The notes: generated from the letters alone by a model not told the origin. A stretch of 64,000 nt of DNA from Symsagittifera roscoffensis (GCF_963678635.1 NC_087063.1:35376540-35440539); one strand, 5' to 3'; shown: positions 11,281 through 25,579, counted from the stretch's first letter. Translations and numbers: made by a program.

Positions 11281-13331
11281 TTTTAATTTTTTCAATATTT
11301 TGTCATATTAGTAAATTTTTCATCACCACTGCTCCAAATGATTCCATGAAAGTGCTTCGTACACCAAGCAAAATAAGAAGTTGATTTGAAGTTTTTGTGA
11401 GGAAGAAAGGTATATCCCACATTTTGTCTATTTTCATAAACTCCTATCTCTTTTACTATTTTGTTTTCAATACACTGGATATACAAAACAACCGGACTCC
11501 TGATGTTAACTGTTTTCACTGAAAATTTTAGTCAAAATGACTAACAATTGAACAATGCATCAAATGTTGAAGCAAAAATTTTAATATCTAAACAGAAGAG
11601 TAATTCAGTCACGTGACCAAGAAAACAAGAACTAGGAAATCTAGGTAAAACATAACAATAACCAAGTCCCTTATTCGTAGTAGACTTCACAGATTCAACT
11701 GCATCATGTAAAATTGCATGAAGTCTGAATACTTTTGAATTTGCAAAACAAGTAATCCATACAGAGTTTTCGTATCCAATTAGACTCCCAAAAAAATATT
11801 TTGACCATTTCCTTCAAATTTATGTTTGGAAAAAATACAGGTACATGAAAAAGAGTGAAATTCTGAAATTTTGCTTGATTTTCCAAGTGTTTTCTTTCTT
11901 ACGATATTTTATAGAATCTATTTATTATCATCTGATTAATAACTTAGAAAAACTTTACGTCTTTCATTATGAAGGTTCACTCAAAATTAGAACTTTGTGA
12001 TTCTGTATCAAAATCTTGCATTTTTATTAAAGTTTGGAACTCCAAAATTTTTAGCGAAATTTTTTGGGACTTTTCTTGTGAGACGATATGAGAAAGTCCC
12101 AAATTTTTTGTCCAACGACAAGGTTTTTGGAAAAGGTTTTCAGCATCGTGAATAACAGTGTTCCGTATTGCTGATATCATTTCTCCTTCTTTTTCTCTAA
12201 GATAGACTTGCTGGAATTTTTTGATTTAATCCGATTCATTTTTCTTTATTAATTGGAAGGAAAGTTCAAAGTAAATTTTTCCGTTGTAGGGTTTTTTGGA
12301 TCAAGAAAATCTCCCAATTCTTTTTCGATTTGTATCAAGTTCAATATATTTTGGAAAGATATTTTTTTGAGAATACTTTTTTTTGATATAAGACTCAGAG
12401 CCAATGAATCAGTAGTAGATTTTTTTTTTAATGATGTTTGAAAATATATATAAAAAAGAAATGTAGATGACTCACTGTACATTCCAAATAAGTTTACATT
12501 ACCTTATATGGAACAGTAAGTAGGTGATGAACCAAATATGGACATTGGGTAGGTGCTAAATTTACTTTATAATCAATTCAGTGTAGATAAAAATCATTTT
12601 AAACAAATAATCGGTGATGACATCTGCTATTTGTCAAGCAAATCCCACATTTTATTCGGACCACAATTCAAAAATTCTTTTAATCTCTGTCTCGGAATTT
12701 TTTTAATGAAAAATTCATTGTCATCCAAGACTACTGTGTATCTAACCATTCATCATTCTGCCCAGAGGAAAATTGCAACTTTCACTTACTATTAATTGGA
12801 TCATTGCTCGATCAAACTTTGCAAAGCTGAGATAAATATCATTTCACCTCTCAAATTGTTGAATGTATTTATACTTTATACTTCCTACAAAAACAAATTT
12901 TTTCCAATATTATTTGATCAAGAGGTGAAGCCTTCAATCAGTTGAATCAGACAGTCGAACACAACCTGAAACGCAGAATACCGGAAAAATTATCCAGTTT
13001 TGCAAAGAAACGCCTGCTGCGACTAAATACAAAAGACATCATCTCAGTTCTGCTCAGTAGCTTTCGTCCACTCAGACTCTTGGATCAGCTTATTTGGAAA
13101 GGATTCGAAAAAAGCTGTGTATTTTTTTCTAAAAAAATGATTGTTTTGTTGCTGGTTATGGTTCTGGAAATAGTGAGAGTGTCAATTTTTTTTTACTGAT
13201 AATTGAATTTTTGCTTATTAAATTCTTGTCAAAATTAGTTTTAATTCAAGTTAAAAAAATTTTCAGCGATTAAATTTGTTCTTTTTCTCACATGTGTGCA
13301 ATTTGATGGTTATGAAACTAAATTTTTGATT
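11281..13331 (-). mobile_element. Rest of the second Polinton-array copy
   Basis: Diverged copies of fragments C (11292-11780) and D (11977-12482), then about 850 bp of AT-rich sequence without a recognised product up to the boundary repeat at 13332. It aligns by eye with 29.25-31.48 kb and 8.5-10.4 kb. Broken. Confidence 0.5.
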
Positions 13332-13413
13332 GGTTCCGCTAAGTAGAATCCATATTTTATCTGTATTTGATCAAACAGTTTGCGGATAAAGAGAGTTGTG
13401 CTATAGATTTTTT
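13332..13413. repeat. About 80-bp boundary repeat, copy 1
   Basis: A block beginning gttccgctaagtagaatcc and ending agagttgtgctatag recurs at 24766-24846, 31484-31561 and 32487-32561. At the first three places it is followed at once by the middle of an ATPase fossil; the fourth ends the Polinton region. It marks copy boundaries and may derive from an element end. Confidence 0.7.
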
Positions 13414-13414
13414 T

Positions 13415-13700
13415 TCTTCACAAGCGTCATCAAATAATAAAAGGTTTTTTTTTCATTTTTGGGAAGGTTTTCAATCAATTGAAAGTCAAATCCTTGGATA
13501 AAGTTGAGATTTTTCTTTGCTTTTTTCCATAAAAATGTTGATATTGTTGATAAAAATAGAAATTTTTGTCAAAATTTGATGAAATGATTCAATTTTTATC
13601 CAATCAAAAACAAGATGCAATATTACAGATCCACTCGGACCAACCTGCAAATTCAAAATACGTTCTTTGGTAGATATTATTTTATTCATAGCTTTGCAGA
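13415..13700 (-). pseudogene. Polinton ATPase N-terminal fossil
   Basis: Minus strand, from the Walker A region (VGPSGS) to shortly before the Walker B region, starting right after the boundary repeat. Broken. Confidence 0.6.
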
Positions 13701-13767
13701 AGATAAATTTTAGCCGACTGTACTTGATAAAGTTGCTACCTAAACTGTTAAATTTTCAAAAAAGTCT

Positions 13768-14110
13768 TTGCGAGACCGACAAATTTTCTATCCACTTTTT
13801 CGAGAAATGAATCTGGTTCTACGCTTGCATTCTTTTTTCTCATACCAACTGTTTCCGAACTGTTTTGTTCCCACATATTTTTCAAATGTTTTGAGTTTTA
13901 CGTCCACTAACAACTTTCCCAATCTCTGGAGCGGCGATTTCAAACAAATCTGCTTCCAATTTTTTTGCAGCTGGGACAGCATAATTTTCAATAAAGGGGA
14001 TTGCAGTTCTCCCAAGAATTTGCGGAAGAGCTCCAAAATCTCATCCACGTTGTCTTGCATTTCCTCAAAAAATAGAGAAATTAGATGAATTTTGAGCAAC
14101 CATTTCGTAT
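13768..14110 (-). pseudogene. Polinton small basic capsid-associated protein, fossil
   Basis: One minus-strand frame across about 13900-14050 reads LGRTAIPFIENYAVPAAKKL and AAPEIGKVVSGRK. This is characteristic of the short protein with a hydrophobic core and basic tail that sits beside the capsid genes in Polintons. The longest open frame here is a different one and is not taken as the product. Broken. Confidence 0.55.
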
Positions 14111-14149
14111 GAAATTTAAATTAAAATGGACTATTCGAAATCTTGCGGA

Positions 14150-14481
14150 ACAAGAGAACAACTCGGGTAATTCCTACGGACACAAAAAGAATTTTTTGCC
14201 TTTACTATCTCTTAGTACTCTCATGATATTATAAAAGGTCTTTTTAACAGTTTTTTCAAACTGTAAAATTTTAAAGGAATGATAATTCATGTACTGTCCT
14301 GTAGAATTTATATCTCCACTTTTTGATTTAGAGATGATTGGAATACAACGCAATTAGGGAGTTTTTGTATCAACGACTATGTTATATTTTACTATATCAC
14401 TATAAAATATCAAAGAATGTATTCTTATAATGTCGTAAGAATACTGAGGATAATGTGGACCTTTTCCTTTCCTTATAATTA
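14150..14481 (-). pseudogene. Polinton minor-capsid-type fossil, part
   Basis: Minus-strand C-terminal part of the capsid-type protein, ended by the edge of the 11.4-kb duplication. The corresponding stretch next to its original neighbour is at 25580-26280. Confidence 0.6.
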
Positions 14482-14495
14482 TGAAATTCCTTATA
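14482..14495. other. 14-nt filler at the 11.4-kb duplication join
   Basis: Between the two copies lies tgaaattccttata, which belongs to neither edge. Its last seven bases (ccttata) repeat the ccttata at 14471-14477, just before the join. This is the signature of a templated insertion during end joining or template switching. Confidence 0.75.
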
Positions 14496-15204
14496 AAATT
14501 GGCACAGAAACTAAAAGAGATCTATGACACGTACGTCCAAAAAACTTCCATGACTTTCCTTCAGGATTCTTCTCATCAAAAACAAAATTTCCTAAGTTCA
14601 GTTGTTTGTCACTTTCATCGCCCATCTCACCTCTGGAATGAAAAAATTGATATTGGTTAATATCTAAATTTTATAATATCTAAATCTAAATTTCTTTCTA
14701 AATACCTAAATCTAAATTTCAAAGATAAAACAAAGTGATTTTCTTGGCTTACAGTTTATTAAAAAACATCGAGTCCATGTTCCGTATGCAAATGCTTTTC
14801 TTTCTGCACAGTAAAGAGTTGTTGCATAAAAAAATGGGTAGTTGCTACACCTCCAATAATATTCTTTATCTTTGAAAATCAAATTCTGAATTTCTGAGCT
14901 TGCGTGGTCATCCATGTTTGTAACCTTTAATTTCAAAATTTCTGGCAGAATTTTACATTTTTTATAACCTTTTGCAAAAAACTCCCTTTCTGACCTTTTA
15001 ATTTTTTCAATATTTTGTCATATTAGTATATTTTTTATAACCACTGCTCCAAATGATTCCCTGAAAGGGCTTCGTACACCAAGCAAAATAAGATGTTGAT
15101 TTGAAGTTTTTGTGAGGCAGAAAAGTATATCCCACATTTTGCCTATTTTCATAAACTCCTATCTCTTTTACTATTTTGTTTTCAATACACTGGATTCAAT
15201 ACAC

Positions 15205-15575
15205 GCGAAAAAACATCAACGGTAACCAATAAATGTTTGACTCCTTGTTTTGACACGCTAGTTTGTCCGCAAAAGCCAAGTCATTTCACCAAACTTCATT
15301 GATATATTTTGAAAACGGTTGAAGTCCTTGGAAACGTCTTATTGGAGGACCAAAATTTGTATACGATGTCTTGGTTTGTAAAAATTGTTCTACTTTCTGT
15401 TTTGACAAACTGCTTGCTTTACTCAAATTTCGTAAAAAACCGTACGCATCTTTTTCCCAAAAACACATTTTGATCAGACTTACCTTTTCAGATTTTGAAA
15501 GGGATCCAAAATCCTCCGTCTTCCGAATTGACATTCTTGTTGATAACAAGTTTAGGTGGAAATTGAGTTGCTTCT
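15205..15575 (-). pseudogene. Polinton integrase N-terminal fossil
   Basis: Right-hand duplicate of the 3770-4140 piece. Confidence 0.6.
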
Positions 15576-16092
15576 AAAACGGTAAAGTAAATATCGGGAA
15601 AGGTATTTTTTCGTTTTAGTGCACACACAAAGTCTACAACCGATTCTTTTGTTTCTCAATTATCTAATATGATATTTTCTGACTGACTTAGTTTGATTTT
15701 AGGAAAACTCAAAATTAAATCAATAGTACGCTTATTGTTACCCGTTTACAGCATTATAAGTAGAATTAAAATCTTTGGGTAATATCTCCTCTTTTTCTTG
15801 CTTTTCTTGCTTTTGTTACAATTTTTTTTTTTGGAAAAGTTCTTTGAGGTTGATAAACTGAGTAAGGAATTAGAACAAATTGATCCATACTACGTCAATC
15901 GTTTAATGACAAAAGGAGTGATAGTAGATAATAATTGTAAGCCTTTTGGCGAGCTTAAAAAATGTTTTCTTTTATGCCATGAAGTTATTCTTTATGTGAG
16001 TTCTGACATTACTCTTCGATTTTTTACTACCTCTATTTTTCGGAGATCCTGTAGCTCGCCACGCAGCAATTATATTTTAGACATTCGCTGAG

Positions 16093-16842
16093 GAACTGAA
16101 TGAAATTTTTTGGACAAAAGAGGATGAATTGTTTTTGAAAATTTTAGGAAAAATTTGAAATATTGGGAGTATAGAGACGTATTGTATGCTCATTGTTCAA
16201 AAACTTAGTTTCTGTATCTGCTGATACACATTTTTTTGATGAACAAAACCGCCGTTTGTGCAACATCTTAGTGAATCAACAGTTTTTGGAGTTAAATTAA
16301 TGATTAAATGACCATAAGGAATAGATGTTGCATCTTGATACCACTCTTTCAATTGGGATCCTAGAACTAGTTGTTGACTTAATCTATTGATTTGTAAAAC
16401 ATCTCTCGTTGACTTGAACAAAACTATATGTAAATTTTGTAACATAACATCTCTTCCCAATTTGCTTTGATGAAACAAGTCATGCTGATACATATAATGT
16501 ATTCAGTCCCCTATGTCTTCCAGCAGTAGCAATTATTAAAAACTGCTTAGAATTTGAAATTTCTTCACAAGCGTCATCAAATATGAAAAGGTATTTTTTT
16601 CTATTAATGGGAAGGTTTTCAATCAGTTCAAAGTCAACTCCTTGGATAAAGTTGAGACTTTTTCTTTGCATTTGTCCATAAAGAGGTTGATAATGTTGAT
16701 AAAATAGAAATTTTTGTCAAAATTTGGTTAAAATGATCCAATTTTTATCCAATCAAAAACAAGATGCAATATTCCAGATCCATTCGGACCAACCTGCGAA
16801 TTAAAAATTCGTTCTTTGGTAGAAATTATTTTATTCATAGCT
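16093..16842 (-). pseudogene. Polinton packaging ATPase fossil
   Basis: Right-hand duplicate of the 4660-5410 fossil. Confidence 0.7.
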
Positions 16843-17672
16843 TTGGAAAAGGTAAAATTTAGCCGAATGTGCTTGATAAAAATGCTACCCAAACTGTTGT
16901 TTCTTCACATGTAGTTACTATGATTCGAACGATTGCAGATGCTAGTATTAACCTTATGACAAAAAATTGGCACAGAAACTAAAAGAGATCTATGACACGT
17001 ACGTACAAAAAACTTCCATGACTTTCCTTCAGGATTCTTCTCATCAAAAACAAAATTTCCTAAGTTCAGTTGTTTGTCACTTTCATCGCCCATCTCACCT
17101 CTGGAATGAAAAAATTGATATTGGTTAATATCTAAATTTTATAATATCTAAATCTAAATTTCTTTCTAAATACCTAAATCTAAATTTCAAAGATAAAACA
17201 AAGTGATTTTCTTGGCTTACAGTTTATTAAAAAACATCGAGTCCATGTTCCGTATGCAAATGCTTTTCTTTCTGCACAGTAAAGAGTTTTTGCATAAAAA
17301 AATGGGTAGTTGCTACACCTCCAATAATATTCTTTATCTTTGAAAATCAAATTCTGAATTTCTGAGCTTGCGTGGTCATCCATGTTTGTAACCTTTAATT
17401 TCAAAATTTCTGACAGAATTTTACATTTTTTATAACCTTTTGCAAAAAACTCCCTTTCTGACCTTTTAATTTTTTCAATATTTTGTCATATTAGTATATT
17501 TTTTATAACCACTGCTCCAAATGATTCCCTGAAAGGGCTTCGTACACCAAGCAAAATAAGATGTTGATTTGAAGTTTTTGTGAGGCAGAAAAGTATATCC
17601 CACATTTTGCCTATTTTCATAAACTCCTATCTCTTTTACTATTTTGTTTTCAATACACTGGATTCAATACAC

Positions 17673-18043
17673 GCGAAAAAACATCAACGGCAACCAATAA
17701 ATGTTTGACTCCTTGTTTTGACACGCTAGTTTGTCCGCAAAAGCCAATTCATTTCACCAAACTTCATTGATATATTTTGAAAACGGTTGAAGTCCTTGGA
17801 AACGTCTTATTGGAGGACCAAAATTTGTATACGATGTCTTGGTTTGTAAAAATTGTTCTACTTTCTGTTTTGACAAACTGCTTGCTTTACTCAAATTTCG
17901 TAAAAAACCGTACGCATCTTTTTCCCAAAAGCACATTTTGATCAGACTTACCTTTTCAGATTTTGAAAGGGATCCAAAATCCTCCGTCTTTCGAATTGAC
18001 ATTCTTGTTGATAACAAGTTTAGGTGGAAATTGAGTTGCTTCT
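17673..18043 (-). pseudogene. Polinton integrase N-terminal fossil
   Basis: Right-hand duplicate of the 6241-6610 piece. Confidence 0.6.
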
Positions 18044-18557
18044 AAAACGGTAAAGTAAATATCGGGAAAGGTATTTTTTCGTTTTAGTGCACACACAAAG
18101 TCTACAACCGATTCTTTTGTTTCTCAATTATCTAATATGATATTTTCTGACTGACTTAGTTTGATTTTAGGAAAACTCAAAATTAAATCAATAGTACGCT
18201 TATTGTTACCCGTTTACAGCATTATAAGTAGAATCAAAATCTTTGGGTAATATCTCCTCTTTTTCTTGCTTTTCTTGCTTTTGTTACAATTTTTTTTTTT
18301 TTGGAAAAGTTCTTTGAGGTTGATAAACTGAGTAAGGAATTAGAACAAATTGATCCATACTACGTCAATCGTTTAATGACAAAAGGAGTGATAGTAGATA
18401 ATAATTGTAAGCCTTTTGGCGAGCTTAAAAAATGTTTTCTTTTATGCCATGAAGTTATTCTTTATGTGAGTTCTGACATTACTCTTCGATTTTTTACTAC
18501 CTCTATTTTTCGGAGATCCTGTAGCTCGCCACGCAGCAATTATATTTTAGACATTCG

Positions 18558-19306
18558 CTGAGGAACTGAATGAAATTTTTTGGACAAAAGAGGATGAATT
18601 GTTTTTGAAAATTTTAGGAAAAATTTGAAATATTGGGAGACGTATTGTATGCTCATTGTTCAAAAACTTAGTTTCTGTATCTGCTGATACACATTTTTTT
18701 TGATGAACAAAACCGCCGTTTGTGCAACATCTTAGTGAATCAACAGTTTTTGGAGTTAAATTAATGATTAAATGACCATAAGGAATAGATGTTGCATCTT
18801 GATACCACTCTTTCAATTGGGATCCTAGAACTAGTTGTTGACTTAATCTATTGATTTGTAAAACATCTCTCGTTGACTTGAACAAAACTATATGTAAATT
18901 TTGTAACATAACATCTCTTCCAATTTGCTTTGATGAAACAAGTCATGCTGATACATATAATGTATTCAGTCCCCTATGTCTTCCAGCAGTAGCAATTATT
19001 AAAAACTGCTTAGAATTTGAAATTTCTTCACAAGCGTCATCAAATATGAAAAGGTATTTTTTTCTATTAATGGGAAGGTTTTCAATCAGTTCAAAGTCAA
19101 CTCCTTGGATAAAGTTGAGACTTTTTCTTTGCATTTGTCCATAAAGAGGTTGATAATGTTGATAAAAATAGAAATTTTTGTCAAAATTTGGTTAAAATGA
19201 TCCAATTTTTATCCAATCAAAAACAAGATGCAATATTCCAGATCCATTCGGACCAACCTGCGAATTAAAAATTCGTTCTTTGGTAGAAATTATTTTATTC
19301 ATAGCT
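18558..19306 (-). pseudogene. Polinton packaging ATPase fossil
   Basis: Right-hand duplicate of the 7125-7875 fossil. Confidence 0.7.
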
Positions 19307-19949
19307 TCGGAGAAGGTAAAATTTAGCCGAATGTGCTTGATAAAAATGCTACCCAAACTGTTGTTTCTTCACATGTAGTTACTATGATTCGAACGATTGC
19401 AGATGCTAGTATTAACCTTATGACAAAAAATTGGCACAGAAACTATAAGAGATCTATGACACGTACGTCCAAAAAACTTCCATGACTTTCCTTCAGGATT
19501 CTCCTCATCAAAAACAAAATTTCCTAAGTTCAGTTGTTTGTCACATTCATCGTCCATCTCACCTCTGGAATGAAAAAATTGATATTGGTTAATATCTAAA
19601 TTTTATAATATCTAAATCTAAATTTCTTTCTAAATACCTAAATCTAAATTTCAAAGATAAAACAAAGTGATTTTCTTGGCTTACAGTTTATTAAAAAACA
19701 TCGAGTCCATGTTCCGTATGCAAATGCTTTTCTTTCTGCACAGTAAAGAGTTTTTGCATAAAAAAGAGTAGTTGCTACACCTCCAATAATATTCTTTATC
19801 TTTGAAAATCAAATTCTGAATTTCTGAGCTTGCGTGGTCATCCATGTTTGTAACCTTTAATTTCAAAATTTCTGACAGAATTTTACATTTTTTATAACCT
19901 TTTGCAAAAAAACTCCCTTTCTGACCTTTTAATTTTTTCAATATTTTGT

Positions 19950-21865
19950 CATATTAGTATATTTTTTATAACCACTGCTCCAAATGATTCCATGAAAGTG
20001 CTTCGTACTCCAAGCAAAATAAGATGTTGATTTGAAGTTTTTGTGAGGCAGAAAGGTATATCCCACATTTTGTCTATTTTCATAAACTCCTATCTCTTTT
20101 ACTTTTTTGTTTTCAATACACTGGATTTACAAAACAACCGGAATCCCGATGTTAACTGTTTTCACTGAAAATTTTAGTCAAAATGACTAACAATTGAACA
20201 ATGCATAAAATGTTGAAGCAAAAATTTTAATATCTAAACAGAAGAGTAATTCAGTCACGTGACCAAGAAAACAAGAACTAGGAAATCTAGGTAAAACATA
20301 ACAATAACCAAGTCCTTTATTCGTAGTAGTTTTCACAGATTCAACTGCATCATATAAAATTGCATGAAGTCTGAATATTTTTGAATTTGCAAAACAAGTA
20401 ATCCATCCAGAGTTTTCGTATCCAATTAGACTCCCAAAAGAAATTTTTTGACCATTTCTTTCAAATTTATGTTTGAGTGCAAAAAAATACAGGTACATGA
20501 AAAAGAGTTTTTTTTCTTTTTGTATTTGATGAAAAGTCATGCTTAATCAAACTAAAACTTCTGAAAATTTCAATCAATTTCTGAAAGTTCATTTCCTACA
20601 GTGCATTCAACAATAAGGATACAAGTTTCTCTGAATGTTTCTACATAAGACAAAACCGATGGAATAAAATCAATTAGTTCATCATACTTCTCTTTTTCCA
20701 ACTGAAATTTTGCTTGTTTCTCCTAGTGTTTTCTTTCTTACGATATTTTATAGAATCTATTTTTTTATCATCTGATTTTTAATTTAGAAAAACTTTACGG
20801 GTTTCATTATGAGGGTTCTCTCAAATTTAGAAATTTGTGATTCTGTATCCAAATCTTGCAATTTTGGTAAAGTTTGGGACTCCAAAATTTTAAGCAAAAA
20901 TTTTTGGGACTTTTCTTTTGAGACGATATGAGAAAGTCCCAAATTTTTTGTCCAACGACAAGGTTTTTGGAAAAGGTTTTCAGCATGAATAACAGTGTTC
21001 CGTATTGCTGATATCATTTCTCCTTCTTTTTCTCTATGATAGACTTGCTGGAATTTTTTGATTTAATCCGATTCATTTTTCTTTATTAATTGGAAGGAAA
21101 GTTCAAACTAAGTTTTTCCGTTGTAGGATTTTTCGGATCAAGAAAATCTCCCAATTCTTCTTTGATTTGTATCAAGTTTAATATATTTTGGAAAGATATT
21201 TTTTTGACAATATTTTTTTTTTGATATGAGACTCAGAGCCAACGGATCAGTAGTAGATTTTTTTTAAAAATGATGTTTGAAAATATATATAAAAAAGAAA
21301 TGTAGATGACTCACTGTACATTCCAAATAAGTTTACATTACCTTATATGGAACAGTAAGTAGGTGATGAACCAAATATGGACGTTGGGTAGGTGCGAAAT
21401 TTACTTTATAAACAATTCAGTGTAGATAAAAATCATTTGTAACAAATAATCGGTGATGACATCTGCTATTTGTCAAGCAAATTCCACTTTTTATTCGGAC
21501 CACAATGCAAAATTTCTTTTCATCTCTGTCTCGGAATGTTTTTATGAAAAATTCATTGTCATCCAAGTCTACTGTGGATCTAACCATTCATCATTCTGCC
21601 CAGAGGAAAATTGCAAATTTCACTTAATATTAATCGGATCATCGCTTGATCAAACTTTGCAAAGCTGAGATAAATATCAATTCATCTCTCAAATCGTTGA
21701 CTGTATTTATACTTCCTACAAAAACAAATTTTTTCCAACATTATTTGATCAAGAGGTGAAGCCTTCAATCAATTGAATCAGACAGTCGAACACAACCTGA
21801 AATGCAGAATAACGAAAAATTATCCAGTTTGTTAAAGAAATGCCTGCTGCGAATAAATTCAAAAG
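19950..21865 (-). mobile_element. Duplicate of fragments C and D
   Basis: Right-hand duplicate of 8520-10433: unidentified minus-strand element genes followed by AT-rich sequence without a recognised product. Confidence 0.55.
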
Positions 21866-21872
21866 AGATCCT

Positions 21873-22160
21873 GTAGCTCGCCACGCAGCAATTATAATTT
21901 AAGAAATTCGCCGAGGAACTGAATGAAAGTTTTTGGACAAAAGAGGTTGAATTGTTTTTGAAAATTTTGGGAAAAATTTGAAATATTGGGAGTATAGAGA
22001 CGTATTGTATGCTCATTGTTCAAAAACTTAGTTTCTGTTTCTGCTGGTACACATTTTTTTGATGAACAAAACCGCCGTTTGTGCAACATCTTAGTGAATC
22101 AACAGTTTTTGGAGTTAAATTAATGATTAAATGACCATAAGGAATAGATGTTTCTTCAGA
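21873..22160 (-). pseudogene. Polinton ATPase C-terminal fossil
   Basis: Right-hand duplicate of the 10440-10728 piece. Confidence 0.6.
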
Positions 22161-22164
22161 TGTA

Positions 22165-24764
22165 GTTACTATGATTCGAACAATTGCAGATGCTAGTATT
22201 AAACTTATGACAAAAAATTGGCACAGAAACTAAAAGAGATCTATGACACGTACGTCCTAAAACTTCCATGATTTTCCTTCATGATTCTCCTCAACAAAAA
22301 CAAAGTTTCCTAAGTTCAGTTGTTTGTCGCATTCATCGCCCATCTCACCTCTGGAATGAAAAAATTGATATTGGTTAATATCTAGATTTTATAATATCAA
22401 AATCTAAATTTCTTTCTAAATACCTAAATCTAAATTTCAAAGATAAAACAAAGTGATTTTCTTGGCTTACAGTTTATTAAAAAACATCGAGTCCATGTTC
22501 CGTATGCAAATGCTTTTCTTTCTGCACAGTAAACAGTTTTTGCATGAAAAAATGGGTACTTGCTACACCTCCAATAATATTCTTCATCTTTGAAAATCAA
22601 ATTCTGAATTTCTGAGCTTGCGTGGTCATCCATGTTTGTAACCTTTAATTTCAAAATTTCGGACAGAATTTTAAACTTTTTATAACCTTTTGCAAAAAAC
22701 TCCCTTTCTGACTTTTTAATTTTTTCAATATTTTGTCATATTAGTAAATTTTTCATCACCACTGCTCCAAATGATTCCATGAAAGTGCTTCGTACACCAA
22801 GCAAAATAAGAAGTTGATTTGAAGTTTTTGTGAGGAAGAAAGGTATATCCCACATTTTGTCTATTTTCATAAACTCCTATCTCTTTTACTATTTTGTTTT
22901 CAATACACTGGATATACAAAACAACCGGACTCCTGATGTTAACTGTTTTCACTGAAAATTTTAGTCAAAATGACTAACAATTGAACAATGCATAAAATGT
23001 TGAAGCAAAAATTTTAATATCTAAACAGAAGAGTAATTCAGTCACGTGACCAAGAAAACAAGAACTAGGAAATCTAGGTAAAACATAACAATAACCAAGT
23101 CCCTTATTCGTAGTAGACTTCACAGATTCAACTGCATCATGTAAAATTGCATGAAGTCTGAATACTTTTGAATTTGCAAAACAAGTAATCCATACAGAGT
23201 TTTCGTATCCAATTAGACTCCCAAAAAAATATTTTGACCATTTCCTTCAAATTTATGTTTGGAAAAAATACAGGTACATGAAAAAGAGTGAAATTCTGAA
23301 ATTTTGCTTGATTTTCCAAGTGTTTTCTTTCTTACGATATTTTATAGAATCTATTTTTTATCATCTGATTAATAACTTAGAAAAACTTTACGTCTTTCAT
23401 TATGAAGGTTCACTCAAAATTAGAACTTTGTGATTCTGTATCAAAATCTTGCATTTTTATTAAAGTTTGGAACTCCAAAATTTTTAGCGAAATTTTTTGG
23501 GACTTTTCTTGTGAGACGATATGAGAAAGTCCCAAATTTTTTGTCCAACGACAAGGTTTTTGGAAAAGGTTTTCAGCATCGTGAATAACAGTGTTCCGTA
23601 TTGCTGATATCATTTCTCCTTCTTTTTCTCTAAGATAGACTTGCTGAAATTTTTTGATTTAATCCGATTCATTTTTCTTTATTAATTGGAAGGAAAGTTC
23701 AAAGTAAATTTTTCCGTTGTAGGGTTTTTTGGATCAAGAAAATCTCCCAATTCTTTTTCGATTTGTATCAAGTTCAATATATTTTGGAAAGATATTTTTT
23801 TGAGAATACTTTTTTTTGATATAAGACTCAGAGCCAATGAATCAGTAGTAGATTTTTTTTTTAATGATGTTTGAAAATATATATAAAAAAGAAATGTAGA
23901 TGACTCACTGTACATTCCAAATAAGTTTACATTACCTTATATGGAACAGTAAGTAGGTGATGAACCAAATATGGACATTGGGTAGGTGCTAAATTTACTT
24001 TATAATCAATTCAGTGTAGATAAAAATCATTTTAAACAAATAATCGGTGATGACATCTGCTATTTGTCAAGCAAATCCCACATTTTATTCGGACCACAAT
24101 TCAAAAATTCTTTTAATCTCTGTCTCGGAATTTTTTTAATGAAAAATTCATTGTCATCCAAGACTACTGTGTATCTAACCATTCATCATTCTGCCCAGAG
24201 GAAAATTGCAACTTTCACTTACTATTAATTGGATCATTGCTCGATCAAACTTTGCAAAGCTGAGATAAATATCATTTCACCTCTCAAATTGTTGAATGTA
24301 TTTATACTTTATACTTCCTACAAAAACAAATTTTTTCCAATATTATTTGATCAAGAGGTGAAGCCTTCAATCAGTTGAATCAGACAGTCGAACACAACCT
24401 GAAACGCAGAATACCGGAAAAATTATCCAGTTTTGCAAAGAAACGCCTGCTGCGACTAAATACAAAAGACATCATCTCAGTTCTGCTCAGTAGCTTTCGT
24501 CCACTCAGACTCTTGGATCAGCTTATTTGGAAAGGATTCGAAAAAAGCTGTGTATTTTTTTCTAAAAAAATGATTGTTTTGTTGCTGGTTATGGTTCTGG
24601 AAATAGTGAGAGTGTCAATTTTTTTTTACTGATAATTGAATTTTTGCTTATTAAATTCTTGTCAAAATTAGTTTTAATTCAAGTTAAAAAAATTTTCAGC
24701 GATTAAATTTGTTCTTTTTCTCACATGTGTGCAATTTGATGGTTATGAAACTAAATTTTTGATT
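22165..24764 (-). mobile_element. Duplicate of the second Polinton-array copy
   Basis: Right-hand duplicate of 10730-13331, with fragments A, B, C and D in the same order. Confidence 0.55.
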
Positions 24765-24765
24765 G

Positions 24766-24846
24766 GTTCCGCTAAGTAGAATCCATATTTTATCTGTATT
24801 TGATCAAACAGTTTGCGGATAAAGAGAGTTGTGCTATAGATTTTTT
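24766..24846. repeat. Boundary repeat, copy 2
   Basis: Duplicate of the 13332-13413 block within the right-hand 11.4-kb copy. Confidence 0.7.
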
Positions 24847-25130
24847 TTCTTCACAAGCGTCATCAAATAATAAAAGGTTTTTTTTCATTTTTGGGAAGGT
24901 TTTCAATCAATTGAAAGTCAAATCCTTGGATAAAGTTGAGATTTTTCTTTGCTTTTTTCCATAAAAATGTTGATATTGTTGATAAAAATAGAAATTTTTG
25001 TCAAAATTTGATGAAATGATTCAATTTTTATCCAATCAAAAACAAGATGCAATATTACAGATCCACTCGGACCAACCTGCAAATTCAAAATACGTTCTTT
25101 GGTAGATATTATTTTATTCATAGCTTTGCA
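24847..25130 (-). pseudogene. Polinton ATPase N-terminal fossil
   Basis: Right-hand duplicate of the 13415-13700 piece. Confidence 0.6.
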
Positions 25131-25199
25131 GAAGATAAATTTTAGCCGACTGTACTTGATAAAGTTGCTACCTAAACTGTTAAATTTTCAAAAAAGTCT

Positions 25200-25540
25200 T
25201 TGCGAGACCGACAAATTTTCTATCCACTTTTTCGAGAAATGAATCTGGTTCTACGCTTGCATTCTTTTTTCTCATACCAACTGTTTCCGAACTGTTTTGT
25301 TCCCACATATTTTTCAAATGTTTTGAGTTTTACGTCCACTAACAACTTTCCCAATCTCTGGAGCGGCGATTTCAAACAAATCTGCTTCCAATTTTTTTGC
25401 AGCTGGGACAGCATAATTTTCAATAAAGGGGATTGCAGTTCTCCCAAGAATTTGCGGAAGAGCTCCAAAATCTCATCCACGTTGTCTTGCATTTCCTCAA
25501 AAAATAGAGAAATTAGATGAATTTTGAGCAACCATTTCGT
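25200..25540 (-). pseudogene. Polinton small basic capsid-associated protein, fossil
   Basis: Right-hand duplicate of the 13768-14110 remnant, here lying beside its original capsid-type neighbour. Confidence 0.55.
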
Positions 25541-25579
25541 ATGAAATTTAAATTAAAATGGACTATTCGAAATCTTGCG

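Larger units (their letters stand above)
3060..14481. repeat. 11.4-kb tandem duplication, left copy
   Basis: This block recurs as the next 11.4 kb with an offset of 11,432-11,435 bp throughout. Only a handful of single-base and 1-bp length differences were noticed (for example near 9,390, 9,930 and 13,455 against the partner). The left edge falls inside the first 2.47-kb unit, so the small array already existed when the large duplication happened. Confidence 0.9.
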